A DNA stretch of 64,000 nucleotides from Verrucomicrobiales bacterium (GTDB lineage Bacteria > Verrucomicrobiota > Verrucomicrobiia > Verrucomicrobiales > DEV007), in NCBI GenBank assembly GCA_029213265.1, contig JARGNG010000015.1, positions 1-64,000 on the forward strand, written 5' to 3'. Positions 25,262 to 34,596 of this stretch are shown in pieces; position 1 is the first letter of the stretch; every line of letters starts with the position of its first letter. The position numbers were made by a program, and so were the translations under genes. Below the pieces are notes generated by a model. The model was given only the letters and a program-made list of their open reading frames with translations. It was not told the origin of the DNA and did not search any database.

Positions 25262-26970
25262 GCGAAGAAAAAAACGATCTCATAGACGTCCAGATCAACG
25301 GGGAATGGCATTCTTTCCCGAAGGGCACCCGCATGATCGAAGCCTGCCGTCAGGTCGGTGTCGAAGTGCCGCATTATTGCTACCACCCGAAGCTGACCTC
25401 TCCAGGCAACTGTCGGATGTGTCTCGTTGAAATGGGTATGCCTCCACGGCCGCGCCCCGGAGACGATCCGCCTGAACCGGATGAAACCGGACACCTTCCT
25501 ATTTCCTGGATTCCCCGTCCCGCGATCGCCTGTGCGAACACGATCGCCCCGAACATGGGCATCCGGACGGAGAGCGAAATGACCGAGGAATGCCGCGAGG
25601 GAGTCATGGAACTCCTTCTCGCGAACCACCCTCTCGACTGCCCGATTTGTGATCAGGCCGGCGAGTGCTCGCTTCAGGAATTCAGTGTCGAACACGGAAA
25701 AGGCGAGTCCCGCTTCCGTGAACAAAAGGTCAAGAAGCCAAAAAACGTGGACGTCGGACCCCGCATTCGTCTCGATGACGAACGTTGCATCATGTGCAGC
25801 CGCTGTATCCGCTTTACCGACGAGATCGCCGATGACCCGGTCCTAGGCTTCACTGATCGCGGAAGCCATACCGTTCTGACGGTGTATCCGGGTCGTGAAC
25901 TGGCGAACAATTACTCTCTCAATACCGTCGACATTTGTCCGGTCGGAGCGCTCACTTCGAACGATTTCCGGTTCCAGATGCGAGTCTGGTTCATGAAGGA
26001 GACGAAGACCATCGACGTCAACTGCGCCACCGGGGCGAACATCACGGTTTTTGCCCGCGAGAACAAGATCTACCGCATCACGCCGCGCCAGAACAACGAT
26101 GTGAACTCTGACTGGATGCCGGATTCCCATCGACTCAACTTCCACTGGATTGAAAGCGACGCCCGACTCACCGATCCGCTCGTTCGGGACGGCGACAAGC
26201 ACCGCCTCGCAACCTGGCAGGAAGCCATCGCCACCACCGCCGATAAACTGGCCGGTTTGGATGGCAGCGAGATCGCGGTGATCGCATCGGCACGGATGAC
26301 CAATGAGGAACTCCTCATGACGAGCCGTCTCGTCAAGCATCTCGGGGCCGGACACGTTGATGTCGTTCCCCGGGAAGGCGAAAATGACGGCTATCTCATT
26401 GCCGCTGACCGAAATCCGAATACGAACGGGGTGATGCTCGTTCTCGGTCTCGAAAACCCCGGCTCACAGCTGGAAGCCATCAAGGACGGCATTGCCCAGG
26501 GCCGAATCAAGGCGCTGCTCTGCCTCCAGGAAAACCTGGTGGAGGATGCCGGCTTCGGCTCGGAGCTTCTTTCCAAACTCGACTTTTTCCTGACCTCCTA
26601 CCCGCTCGCCAACCCTACCGCTGACATCGCTGATGTTGTTCTACCCGGCGCGTGCTGGGCAGAGAAAACCGGAACCATGGTGAATGTCACGGGACGCCTC
26701 CAGCGCCTCAACAAGGCAGTCGATGGCCCGGGGCAGACACTGGAGGCATGGGAGATCATTCGCGATCTCATCCAGGCAACCGGCGGAGGAAACGGCATTT
26801 ACTCTGCGACGGATATTTTTAAGCAGCTCGCTGCCGAGGTTCCCGAATTCGCGGACCTCAGCTGGGGACAAATCGGTGATCTCGGAATCCCCCTGATCGA
26901 AACCGGTGAAACCATTCCGCTTCTGGAGCGGGAAAAAGAACGCATTGAAAAAGGTCTCATCGTAGGCTGA
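25258..26970 (+). CDS. nuoG: NADH-quinone oxidoreductase subunit G (short form)
   Basis: NuoG carries several Fe-S clusters of the electron-input arm. At 570 aa it is far shorter than the E. coli protein (about 900). Ligand sets are complete for N1b (CYHPKLTSPGNCRMC and the later IACANT), for N5 (HPLDCPICDQAGEC) and for N4 (CIMCSRCIRF and VDICPVGAL). The extra N7 cluster is absent: only one Cys remains in VNCATGANITVF. The molybdopterin-oxidoreductase-like domain that follows is reduced. It overlaps nuoF by 4 nt and precedes nuoH by 12 bp. Confidence 0.95.
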   Translation: MSEEKNDLIDVQINGEWHSFPKGTRMIEACRQVGVEVPHYCYHPKLTSPGNCRMCLVEMGMPPRPRPGDDPPEPDETGHLPISWIPRPAIACANTIAPNMGIRTESEMTEECREGVMELLLANHPLDCPICDQAGECSLQEFSVEHGKGESRFREQKVKKPKNVDVGPRIRLDDERCIMCSRCIRFTDEIADDPVLGFTDRGSHTVLTVYPGRELANNYSLNTVDICPVGALTSNDFRFQMRVWFMKETKTIDVNCATGANITVFARENKIYRITPRQNNDVNSDWMPDSHRLNFHWIESDARLTDPLVRDGDKHRLATWQEAIATTADKLAGLDGSEIAVIASARMTNEELLMTSRLVKHLGAGHVDVVPREGENDGYLIAADRNPNTNGVMLVLGLENPGSQLEAIKDGIAQGRIKALLCLQENLVEDAGFGSELLSKLDFFLTSYPLANPTADIADVVLPGACWAEKTGTMVNVTGRLQRLNKAVDGPGQTLEAWEIIRDLIQATGGGNGIYSATDIFKQLAAEVPEFADLSWGQIGDLGIPLIETGETIPLLEREKERIEKGLIVG

Positions 26971-26982
26971 CTCTGACTTTCC

Positions 26983-28074
26983 ATGGATTGGCATCTCATC
27001 ATCGCAGCAACCATCAAGATCGTGGTGTTCGTGTTTCTCACGACTCTCCCGCTGGTCGCCATGTCCGTGTGGGCAGAACGCCGGGTCAGTGCCGCGATTC
27101 AGGATCGCGTTGGGCCGAACCGGGTGGGTCCCTTCGGCCTCCTGCAGGCCGTGGCCGACGGGATCAAATTCCTCCTCAAGGAAGACTTCACTCCGAACCA
27201 CGTCCGGAAAGGCTACTTCTGGCTTGCCCCCGCCCTCGTCATGGTGCCTGCGCTTTTAACCTGCGCCGTGATTCCTTTCGGCAGCAAACTGTTCGGTGAG
27301 AAAATGGTCATCGCGGATCTCAATGTCGGTCCTCTCTTCGTCTTTGCGATCGCCTCGCTTTCCGTCTACGGCATCGTTCTCGCCGGCTGGGCTTCGAATT
27401 CAAAGTATCCCTTCCTCGGTGGAGTTCGCTCGACCAGCCAGATGATTTCCTACGAAATCTCCCTGGGACTTTCGATCGTGCCTCTCATCATGATCTACGG
27501 AGAACTCAATCTCGGACGGATTGTTCAATACCAGGCTGACAACGGCTGGGCGCTCCTTCCTCTTTGGGGAGAAGGTCTCAGCGTGCAGGGATGGGTTCTT
27601 ACCATTCCCGTGTTCGTTTCTTTCGTTATTTTCATGACATCGATGTTCGCGGAAACAAACCGGCTTCCTTTCGATCTCCCCGAGTGTGAGACCGAGCTCG
27701 TGGCCGGGTATCACACGGAATACAGCTCGATGAAGTTCGCGCTCTTCTTTCTCGGAGAGTACGCCGCCATGATTATTGGATCCGGTCTCGCCGTGACCCT
27801 GTTCCTCGGCGGATGGAGTCTCCCCTTTGGCTGGCTCAGTCCCGAAAACACCGAAGCGGCCGTACCATGGTGGCATGGCCTCATCCACATCGGCGTTTAT
27901 TTCAGCAAGGTCATTGTCCTGATTCTCTTCTTCATCGTTGTCCGCTGGACTCTGCCCCGCTTTCGCTACGATCAGCTCATGCGCCTTGGCTGGGTCTTCT
28001 TTTTCGAAATCGCACTGTTCAACGTCGTCCTCACTGCCGCTCTCCTCTGGTGGTTCAACAAGCCCGTCTCCTGA
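26983..28074 (+). CDS. nuoH: NADH-quinone oxidoreductase subunit H
   Basis: NuoH links the peripheral arm to the membrane arm and forms much of the quinone cavity. The 363-aa protein is highly hydrophobic, with eight or so helices, and contains the family motifs [39 protein letters not shown] with its conserved polar residues, [17 protein letters not shown] and [19 protein letters not shown]. The start is preceded by CTGACTTTCC, with no Shine-Dalgarno sequence. nuoI begins 3 nt after its stop codon. Confidence 0.98.
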   Translation: MDWHLIIAATIKIVVFVFLTTLPLVAMSVWAERRVSAAIQDRVGPNRVGPFGLLQAVADGIKFLLKEDFTPNHVRKGYFWLAPALVMVPALLTCAVIPFGSKLFGEKMVIADLNVGPLFVFAIASLSVYGIVLAGWASNSKYPFLGGVRSTSQMISYEISLGLSIVPLIMIYGELNLGRIVQYQADNGWALLPLWGEGLSVQGWVLTIPVFVSFVIFMTSMFAETNRLPFDLPECETELVAGYHTEYSSMKFALFFLGEYAAMIIGSGLAVTLFLGGWSLPFGWLSPENTEAAVPWWHGLIHIGVYFSKVIVLILFFIVVRWTLPRFRYDQLMRLGWVFFFEIALFNVVLTAALLWWFNKPVS

Positions 28075-28077
28075 TCC

Positions 28078-28608
28078 ATGGCAATTGTCGTAAAACGTCC
28101 AAAACTGAAATGGTGGGAACACCTTTACCTCCCCGCACTCGCGCAGGGAATGCGGGTGACCCTGGGCCACTTCATCAAAACCCTGTCCGGTAAGAAAAAG
28201 GTCACGATGCAGTATCCCGAAGAGAAATGGGATGACCAACTGCCTGAGCACTATCGTGGCGCTCCCGCTCTCGTGACCGATGTGCAGGGACGCGAGCGTT
28301 GCGTTGCCTGCCAGCTTTGCGAATTTATCTGCCCTCCCCGCGCAATCACCATCAAGCCGGAGGAAATTCCCTCCGATGACAAGTGGTCCAAAGTGGAGAA
28401 GCGTCCCAAGGCATTCGAAATCGATATGATTCGCTGCATCTACTGCGGCCTCTGCGAAGAAGTCTGCCCCGAGCAGGCCATCTATCTCCGGAAAGATTAC
28501 TCCATCACCGGCACAAGCCGCGCCGAGATGGTTCACGACAAAGAACGACTCTATGAAATCGGCGGTGTCCGGGAAGGACTCGTGAATAAGTGGAATGAGC
28601 TGAAGTAG
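28078..28608 (+). CDS. nuoI: NADH-quinone oxidoreductase subunit I
   Basis: NuoI, 176 aa, carries two [4Fe-4S] clusters (N6a and N6b) that pass electrons towards quinone. Both ferredoxin motifs are clear: CVACQLCEFICPPRAI and CIYCGLCEEVCPEQAI. The N terminus has the amphipathic GMRVTLGHFIK helix of the family, and the C-terminal YDKERLY-like segment (HDKERLYEIG) is present. It follows nuoH by 3 nt and is separated from nuoJ by an unusual 106-bp spacer. Confidence 0.97.
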   Translation: MAIVVKRPKLKWWEHLYLPALAQGMRVTLGHFIKTLSGKKKVTMQYPEEKWDDQLPEHYRGAPALVTDVQGRERCVACQLCEFICPPRAITIKPEEIPSDDKWSKVEKRPKAFEIDMIRCIYCGLCEEVCPEQAIYLRKDYSITGTSRAEMVHDKERLYEIGGVREGLVNKWNELK

Positions 28609-28714
28609 AATCCCCGGATTATTGGATTTTAGACCTTGGTAAACCAACCCCTGTAACGTTCCGAAACATCGATACCGAATTCCAACTTCGAATATCCAAC
28701 CTCCCGAAATCGAA
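28609..28714. other. 106-bp spacer inside the nuo operon (nuoI-nuoJ)
   Basis: Other gaps in this operon are under 40 bp. This one contains a TTGGT-AA-ACCAA dyad (28636-28647) and a low-complexity tract with repeated TTCGAA and TCCAAC words near 28680-28705. It might hold an internal promoter, an RNA-processing site or an intergenic repeat relic; nothing decisive is visible. Confidence 0.4.
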
Positions 28715-29224
28715 ATGACGTTTCTCTTTTACCTATTCGCTGCCATGGCCCTCATCGGGGGGGTCGGGGTTGTCGTAAATAAGAACCCGGTCTCTGCCGC
28801 GTTCGCCATGATTCTGTCCTTCCTCGGGTTGGCCGCACTTTTCATTCAGTTGAATGCCTATCTCGTCGGAATCCTTCAAATTCTCGTCTATGCAGGAGCC
28901 ATCATGGTGTTGTTTCTTTTCATCATCATGCTGATGAATGTCGAAGAAGAGGAAAAGAGAAAGTTCCCGATCGTCAATGCCCTCGGTGGCAGCGGCGTCG
29001 CCATCGCTTTCGCGATTCTCCTTGCCACGGTTCTCAAGCGCAGCGAAATCGGAAACGCCGGACTTCCTCGTCTCTCGGTTGCAGAAGGCCCCGGAAACTC
29101 CGACGTGCATCGCATTGGTGAACTCCTTTTCAGCCACTACTGGTTTCCGATCCAGATGGTAGGCATTCTCCTGCTGGTCGCGACCGTAGGAGCGGTCGTC
29201 CTCAGTAAGAAACAACTGAAATAG
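28715..29224 (+). CDS. nuoJ: NADH-quinone oxidoreductase subunit J
   Basis: NuoJ is a membrane subunit of complex I with five helices. The 169-aa product shows the family core: NPVSAAFAMILSFLGLAALFIQLNA, then LQILVYAGAIMVLFLFIIMLMN, which includes the pi-bulge helix important for coupling. The last helix is VGILLLVATVGAVVLSKK. nuoK follows 18 bp downstream. Confidence 0.95.
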   Translation: MTFLFYLFAAMALIGGVGVVVNKNPVSAAFAMILSFLGLAALFIQLNAYLVGILQILVYAGAIMVLFLFIIMLMNVEEEEKRKFPIVNALGGSGVAIAFAILLATVLKRSEIGNAGLPRLSVAEGPGNSDVHRIGELLFSHYWFPIQMVGILLLVATVGAVVLSKKQLK

Positions 29225-29242
29225 CTTTTCGATTTTTCCCGC

Positions 29243-29569
29243 ATGGAATCTGCCCTCACTCTCAACCACTTCCTCTTCGTCAGCGGCGTGCTTTTCGCCG
29301 TTGGCCTTGCCGGCGTTTTAATCCGTCGAAATCTGATTGTGATTTTCATGTGCCTCGAGCTCATGCTCGCTGCGGCCAACCTGACTCTGGTCGCCTTCTC
29401 GCGTTTTAACGTGCAGGACGGCGAACCGGGCTACGATGGACAGGTTCTCCTTTTCTTCATTATCACTGTTGCCGCCGCAGAAGTAGCGGTAGGTCTCGCG
29501 ATCATCGTTGCCCTGTTCCGCTCCCGCGAAACGACGGACGTGACGAAGATCAACTCGATGAAGTTCTGA
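29243..29569 (+). CDS. nuoK: NADH-quinone oxidoreductase subunit K
   Basis: NuoK, 108 aa with three helices, takes part in proton transfer. The conserved Glu residues lie in the second and third helices ([18 protein letters not shown] and [18 protein letters not shown]). The N-terminal [12 protein letters not shown] segment is typical. The leader is pyrimidine-rich (CGATTTTTCCCGC). Confidence 0.96.
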   Translation: MESALTLNHFLFVSGVLFAVGLAGVLIRRNLIVIFMCLELMLAAANLTLVAFSRFNVQDGEPGYDGQVLLFFIITVAAAEVAVGLAIIVALFRSRETTDVTKINSMKF

Positions 29570-29591
29570 TTGTTTCGACTGCTTGTTTTTC

Positions 29592-31409
29592 ATGGATCCC
29601 AATACGACTGCCTGGACCGTCCTGCTTCTACCTCTACTGGTAGCGGCCTCGATCCTACTTGGACTGAAACGCTGGTCCGGACTCAGCGCGCTCCTTTCGA
29701 CCGGTTCGGCTGCGCTCACTTTGATTCTTTGCCTTCTCCTCGCGAGCGGAGATGGCGGAGACGTAAAGCCGTTCCCCTGGATTGATCTTGGTCTGGATTT
29801 CCGGGTAGAAATCGGGTTCATCCTCGACGAACTCAGTCGCGGCATGATGCTCATCGTTACCTCGATCGGTTTCCTCGTGCATCTTTTCTCACTCGCCTAC
29901 ATGAAGGACGACGACGGGAAAGCCCGGTATTTCGCGGGTCTTTCACTTTTCATGTTCTCAATGACGGGAATCGTCCTCGCCGATAACCTCGTCATGATGT
30001 TTATCTTCTGGGAATTGGTGGGTGTGAGCTCCTACATTCTCATCGGTCACTGGTATTCGAAAAACACTGCGGCTGATGCAGCGAAGAAAGCCTTTCTCAC
30101 CAACCGGATCGGTGACTTCGGTTTCATGATCGGCATCCTTCTCGTCTGGAGCCTCACCGGATCGATTTTCTTTGAGCAAATCAAAGACGCCGTCGGCGGA
30201 GTCACGAACCTGACGATGCTGAATATTGCGGTCCTCTGCCTCTTTTGTGGCGCCATCGGAAAGTCGGCACAGGTTCCGCTCCACGTCTGGCTTCCGGACG
30301 CGATGGAAGGCCCCACCCCGGTTTCCGCCCTGATCCACGCAGCGACGATGGTTGCTGCCGGTGTTTTCATGCTGGCCCGCGTTGTTTTCCTGATCGATGC
30401 CGCGCCCACCGCTGCTGAAATCATCACCTGGGTTGGCGCCATCACCGCTGTTCTCGCAGCGCTCATGGCTCTGCAGCAAAACGATATCAAGCGCATCCTT
30501 GCTTATTCCACCCTTTCGCAACTCGGCTATATGATTATGGCTCAGGGCCTCGGTCATGGCGGAAGCGACGCCGGAATGTTCCATCTCTACACGCACGCCT
30601 TCTTCAAGGCGCTTCTTTTCCTCGGCTCCGGCGCGATCATCTATGCCTGCCACCACGAGCAGGACATCTGGAAAATGGGCGGATTGAAAAAGAAGATGCC
30701 CATCACCTTCTGGACCTTCGCTCTCGGAACCGCCGCCCTGATTGCTGTTCCGTTCACGAGCGGATTCTGGAGTAAAGAGGCCATCCTCGAAACTGCTTAC
30801 CACGAGCACGCGATGTTCCCCTACGTCTGTGGAATCATCGTTGCTTTTCTCACTCCTTTTTACATGACGCGCCTCGTCATCGTCGCCTTCTTTGGAAAGC
30901 ATCGCACCGAGAACGCGGATCATGCCAAGGAGGTGGGTCCGATCATGTGGGTGCCCCTGGCGATCCTTGCGGTTATGGCTGTCTTCTCCGCCTACGATCC
31001 GATTGCGAAGCCGCTTCTCGCGAACGGCCATGCTGACTTCAAACATCTCGTCGAGCACTTCGGTCTCACCGCCATTCTCTCCCTGCTCGGTCTCGCCGTC
31101 GGGGTTGGCGCAGCGATCTACCTCTACAAGGGCAGGGACTCCGACCCCGTCAGCATTCCGCTCTTCCGCGATAAATTCTATATCGACGAACTCTACCAGG
31201 GTATCATTGCCATCTTCCAGGACGCCGTCGCCTCCATTCTCGACATCGTGGATCGCTTTGTGATCGATCCGCTCATGGCCCGCTTCCCGGCGATGAGTGC
31301 GCTCACTGCCGGATCGTTCTTCCGCGCATTCCAGGTCGGCAACGTGCAGACCTACGCTTTCTTCTTCGGAGTCGCCGTAATCGGTCTTATCCTCTTCCTT
31401 CTTCTCTGA
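29592..31409 (+). CDS. nuoL: NADH-quinone oxidoreductase subunit L
   Basis: NuoL is the distal antiporter-like proton pump of complex I. The ATG at 29592 (605 aa) is preferred to TTG 29583. Key features include the TM5 Glu in FWELVGVSSYILIGHWY, the lysine helix region GKSAQVPLHVWLPDAMEGPT, PVSALIHAATMVAAGVFM, and a C-terminal lateral helix region (YQGIIAIFQDAVASILDIV). It is followed 31 bp later by nuoM. Confidence 0.97.
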   Translation: MDPNTTAWTVLLLPLLVAASILLGLKRWSGLSALLSTGSAALTLILCLLLASGDGGDVKPFPWIDLGLDFRVEIGFILDELSRGMMLIVTSIGFLVHLFSLAYMKDDDGKARYFAGLSLFMFSMTGIVLADNLVMMFIFWELVGVSSYILIGHWYSKNTAADAAKKAFLTNRIGDFGFMIGILLVWSLTGSIFFEQIKDAVGGVTNLTMLNIAVLCLFCGAIGKSAQVPLHVWLPDAMEGPTPVSALIHAATMVAAGVFMLARVVFLIDAAPTAAEIITWVGAITAVLAALMALQQNDIKRILAYSTLSQLGYMIMAQGLGHGGSDAGMFHLYTHAFFKALLFLGSGAIIYACHHEQDIWKMGGLKKKMPITFWTFALGTAALIAVPFTSGFWSKEAILETAYHEHAMFPYVCGIIVAFLTPFYMTRLVIVAFFGKHRTENADHAKEVGPIMWVPLAILAVMAVFSAYDPIAKPLLANGHADFKHLVEHFGLTAILSLLGLAVGVGAAIYLYKGRDSDPVSIPLFRDKFYIDELYQGIIAIFQDAVASILDIVDRFVIDPLMARFPAMSALTAGSFFRAFQVGNVQTYAFFFGVAVIGLILFLLL

Positions 31410-31440
31410 GTTTCACCCTTTTCCCGAATCTGTTGTGAGC

Positions 31441-32940
31441 ATGCTCGAAATCATCGTTTTTCTCCCGTTAATCGCCGCCCTGGCGATTGCTCTCGGAGCC
31501 CCTGCCCGCTTTACGGCGCTCAGCGCATCGGCTTTCGCCCTGGTCCTCAGCCTGGTGCTGGCGATTCAGTTCGATTTGACCAAAGAAGGAGGCTTCCAGT
31601 TTGAGTCGGCCCGCCCCCTTCTCGATATCGGTGGCTTCCCGGACCTCAGCCTTTCTTTCGGCATCGACGGAATCAGTCTTGTCCTGCTTCTCCTTGCCAC
31701 CATTGTCATGCTTTCCGCGGTTTGGGTGGCTCCCGGGGAAAAGCAAATCAAGGGAAGTTCCAAACTCTATTATCTCTCCCTCCTTCTCATTGGCGGAGGA
31801 GCGATCGGGGCCTTCTGTTCGACCGACCTTTTCTTCCTCTACGCGTTCCACGAACTGGCTTTGATTCCCACCTTCCTCATGATCGGAATTTTCGGTCATG
31901 GCGAAAACCGTGTGAAGACCGCCTGGACCATCACGATCTATCTCGGAGTCGGAAGTCTCATTCTCTTGGTGGGACTGATCATGGCACTCGTCGGAGTGGG
32001 TGCGGACACCTTCAACATCGAAGAAATTATCGCCCTCGCCAAATCTCCTGAAACAGCGATCGCTGCCGGAGAGCAGAAATGGATTTTCGGTATCCTCCTC
32101 GTCGGATTCGGGATTCTTGTTTCTCTCTTTCCCTTCCACAGCTGGGCGGCTCCCGCCTATTCCGACGCTCCCGAACCGGTCGCCATGCTTCACGCCGGCG
32201 TGCTGAAAAAGTTCGGGCTCTATGGCCTCATTCGAATCGCGATGCCTATGCTTCCCGCCGGAATGGAGGCCCTGACCAACGTGCTCCTGGTTCTCCTGCT
32301 CGGAAATATCATCTACCTCGGCCTCGTCACTATCGCCCAGAAAAAACTCGATCGCATGCTCGGTTACTCCAGCGTGATGCATATGGGTTACGTCTTTCTT
32401 GGAATTGCCGCTGCCAACCATCTCGGCGTTTCCGGAGCCGTGCTCCTCATGTTCGCACACGGCATTTCCATTGCTCTGCTCTTCGCGCTCTGCGGTTGGG
32501 TTCGAGAAAACTATGGCACCGTCGACTTTGAAAAACTGGGAGGCATCGCCAGCCACGTTCCCAAACTCGGTCTTCTTTTCGGCTTTGCCGCGTTCGCATC
32601 AGCGGGACTTCCCGGATTTGCCAACTTTGCGGCGGAGGTCGCCATCTTCTTTGGTGCTTTCAAAGGAGCCGAAGACGGAATCGGCTGGATTCAGTGGGCA
32701 ACCATCATCGCTCTCTGGGGAGTCGTGATTTCCGCGGTCTACATGCTTCGCGCCTACCGCAGTATCTTCCTTGGGGAATGTTCGAAAACTCTCTCCGCGC
32801 CCGCTGACATGACCTGGGCCGCGCGCCTCCCTATTTTGCTGCTCCTGGTTGCCTTACTGGTGGTTGGCTTCGTCCCTGAAATCCTGAATCAGTTTATTCG
32901 CCCTGCCGTTGAAGGTCTCTTCCTCGTAAAAGCCGGATAG
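31441..32940 (+). CDS. nuoM: NADH-quinone oxidoreductase subunit M
   Basis: NuoM is the second antiporter-like proton-pumping subunit. The ATG at 31441 gives 499 aa; an in-frame GTG lies two codons upstream. Family motifs are present: the TM5 Glu in FLYAFHELALIPTFLMIG, FPFHSWAAPAYSDAPEPVAM, LHAGVLKKFGLYGLIR and the LGYSSVMHMGYVFLG helix. A 106-bp spacer with short repeats separates it from nuoN. Confidence 0.97.
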   Translation: MLEIIVFLPLIAALAIALGAPARFTALSASAFALVLSLVLAIQFDLTKEGGFQFESARPLLDIGGFPDLSLSFGIDGISLVLLLLATIVMLSAVWVAPGEKQIKGSSKLYYLSLLLIGGGAIGAFCSTDLFFLYAFHELALIPTFLMIGIFGHGENRVKTAWTITIYLGVGSLILLVGLIMALVGVGADTFNIEEIIALAKSPETAIAAGEQKWIFGILLVGFGILVSLFPFHSWAAPAYSDAPEPVAMLHAGVLKKFGLYGLIRIAMPMLPAGMEALTNVLLVLLLGNIIYLGLVTIAQKKLDRMLGYSSVMHMGYVFLGIAAANHLGVSGAVLLMFAHGISIALLFALCGWVRENYGTVDFEKLGGIASHVPKLGLLFGFAAFASAGLPGFANFAAEVAIFFGAFKGAEDGIGWIQWATIIALWGVVISAVYMLRAYRSIFLGECSKTLSAPADMTWAARLPILLLLVALLVVGFVPEILNQFIRPAVEGLFLVKAG

Positions 32941-33046
32941 ATCACCCTGTTGGGCCACTGACCGAACCCTGTTTACTGACGACTCTTTCTCAACCCGGAC
33001 TTCCGATCACTGACCACTGATTACTGATCTCCGACCTCTGCCCCTC
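32941..33046. repeat. 106-bp spacer with ACTGA repeats (nuoM-nuoN)
   Basis: Five ACTGA words occur at 32957, 32975, 33009, 33016 and 33023; the last three are spaced exactly 7 bp apart as ACTGACC, ACTGATT, ACTGATC. The spacer has the same length as the nuoI-nuoJ spacer. Similar low-complexity spacers occur between genes in some bacteria, from general knowledge; function unknown. Confidence 0.5.
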
Positions 33047-34543
33047 ATGCCAGTCTACTTTCTCGAAATCATCGTTGTCGCTCTCGGCCTTCTCATCCTG
33101 ATGGTCGACGCCTTCGTCAAACTGGAAGACAAGCGCACCCTTGCCTGGGTCGGGATGCTCGGCCTGGTCGTAGTTTTCGCTCTTCTCTTCCGGGTTCAAT
33201 GGCCCGAGTCCACCGAAGGCGCCTTCTGGCAGTTTTACTCCGCCAACGACAACCTCGCCCTTTTCTTCAAGGGCATTGCCATCCTTTGTACTCTCGGAGT
33301 CATGATCATGTCTTACGACTTCAGCGGTGTTGTCGTCGACCAAACCGCTGACCCCGAGCCCGGTGCGCACCCGCAGGCCGGCCTGGGCGAATTTTTCGCC
33401 CTTCCTCTTTTCGCCTGTGCCGGACTCATGTGGATGGCCTCAGCGAACAATCTCGTTAGCATTTTCGTCTCGCTCGAAACCGTCACGATCTGCTTTTACG
33501 TGATGGTCGCCTACCTGCGCCGAAACGTCGGCTCTCTCGAAGCGGGCGTAAAATATCTCATTCTCGGTGCCCTATCGACCGGTTTTCTCGTCTACGGATT
33601 TGCCTGGCTCTACGGGGTTACCGGAAGCATGGACCTGGCGGAAATCTCGGCCGCGCTGGCAAAGCCGGACGTTAATCAGGCCGCGGCGCTCTTTGCCTTT
33701 GCTCTCATCCTCGTCGCACTCACGTTCAAAGTGGGCGGTGCACCGTTTCACTTCTGGATTCCGGATGTGTATCAGGGAGCACCAACTCCAATCACCGCCT
33801 TCCTGTCAATTGGCTCAAAGGCGGCTGGGTTCATCGTTCTGCTGCGCCTCGTCAGTCCCTTTCTGGCAAGCGGAGAACTCGTTGGAAAAGTCACTCTGGC
33901 CATCGCCATCATCGCCGGGCTGACCTTGCTGATCGGAAACCTGTCTGCCATTCCCCAGAAGAACTTTAAACGCCTTCTCGCCTACTCGAGTATCTCCCAC
34001 GCAGGATTTCTGCTGATGGCTCTCGCCTGTACTCCCCGCTCCAGCGACGCAAGCGGCGCGCTCTCCAAGCCGGTTACCGTAATCGCCTTCTATCTCGGGG
34101 CCTACCTGCTCATGACGATCCTCGCATTCCTCGTCATGACTGTGGTTCGGAGGAAAATCGCCGACGAAACCTTCGACGCCTACACTGGGCTTGCGAAACG
34201 AGCCCCCTTCCTTTCCGCTGCGATGTTGATCGCCATGGCCTCTCTGGCAGGCATCCCTTTGACCGTCGGATTCTGGGGGAAACTGTTCGTCTTCAAACTG
34301 GCAGTAGAGCAGCAGCAGTGGGTGCTCCTCGCAATCGGCTTAATCGGAGCAGGGGCTGGATTTTACTACTACCTGAAAATCGCAGCTTCGATGTATCTCG
34401 GAACTCCTGACCCGAAGAAACAAGTCATCGATGACACTCCGATCCCCATCGGGAATGTCGCCCGCATCGCCATGATCCTACTGATGGTAGGCATCATCGT
34501 TGCAGGTGTGAATCCGTCTCTCATTCTCGGATTACTCGACTAG
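33047..34543 (+). CDS. nuoN: NADH-quinone oxidoreductase subunit N
   Basis: NuoN is the third antiporter-like subunit, next to NuoK. The 498-aa product shows the TM5 Glu in SIFVSLETVTICFYVMVAY, the second conserved region KVGGAPFHFWIPDVYQGAP, PITAFLSIGSKAAGF and LLAYSSISHAGFLLMAL. It is the last gene of the nuoD-N run; no terminator hairpin is visible in the 53 bp before the next gene. The leader reads CTGCCCCTC, with no Shine-Dalgarno sequence. Confidence 0.97.
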   Translation: MPVYFLEIIVVALGLLILMVDAFVKLEDKRTLAWVGMLGLVVVFALLFRVQWPESTEGAFWQFYSANDNLALFFKGIAILCTLGVMIMSYDFSGVVVDQTADPEPGAHPQAGLGEFFALPLFACAGLMWMASANNLVSIFVSLETVTICFYVMVAYLRRNVGSLEAGVKYLILGALSTGFLVYGFAWLYGVTGSMDLAEISAALAKPDVNQAAALFAFALILVALTFKVGGAPFHFWIPDVYQGAPTPITAFLSIGSKAAGFIVLLRLVSPFLASGELVGKVTLAIAIIAGLTLLIGNLSAIPQKNFKRLLAYSSISHAGFLLMALACTPRSSDASGALSKPVTVIAFYLGAYLLMTILAFLVMTVVRRKIADETFDAYTGLAKRAPFLSAAMLIAMASLAGIPLTVGFWGKLFVFKLAVEQQQWVLLAIGLIGAGAGFYYYLKIAASMYLGTPDPKKQVIDDTPIPIGNVARIAMILLMVGIIVAGVNPSLILGLLD

Positions 34544-34596
34544 GGCGATCGAAGGAGCACCTTGCACAGATCACAGGAACGGGATAGTTTTCCCGA

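Noticed and set aside
27400..28647. Long minus-strand frame (415 codons) across nuoH-nuoI
   Set aside because: Antisense to two conserved complex I genes with full motifs; the translation is rich in His/Glu/Asp, typical of a reverse-complement shadow.
29958..31058. Minus-strand frame (366 codons) inside nuoL
   Set aside because: Antisense shadow of a membrane gene; charged and repeat-free, with no family resemblance.
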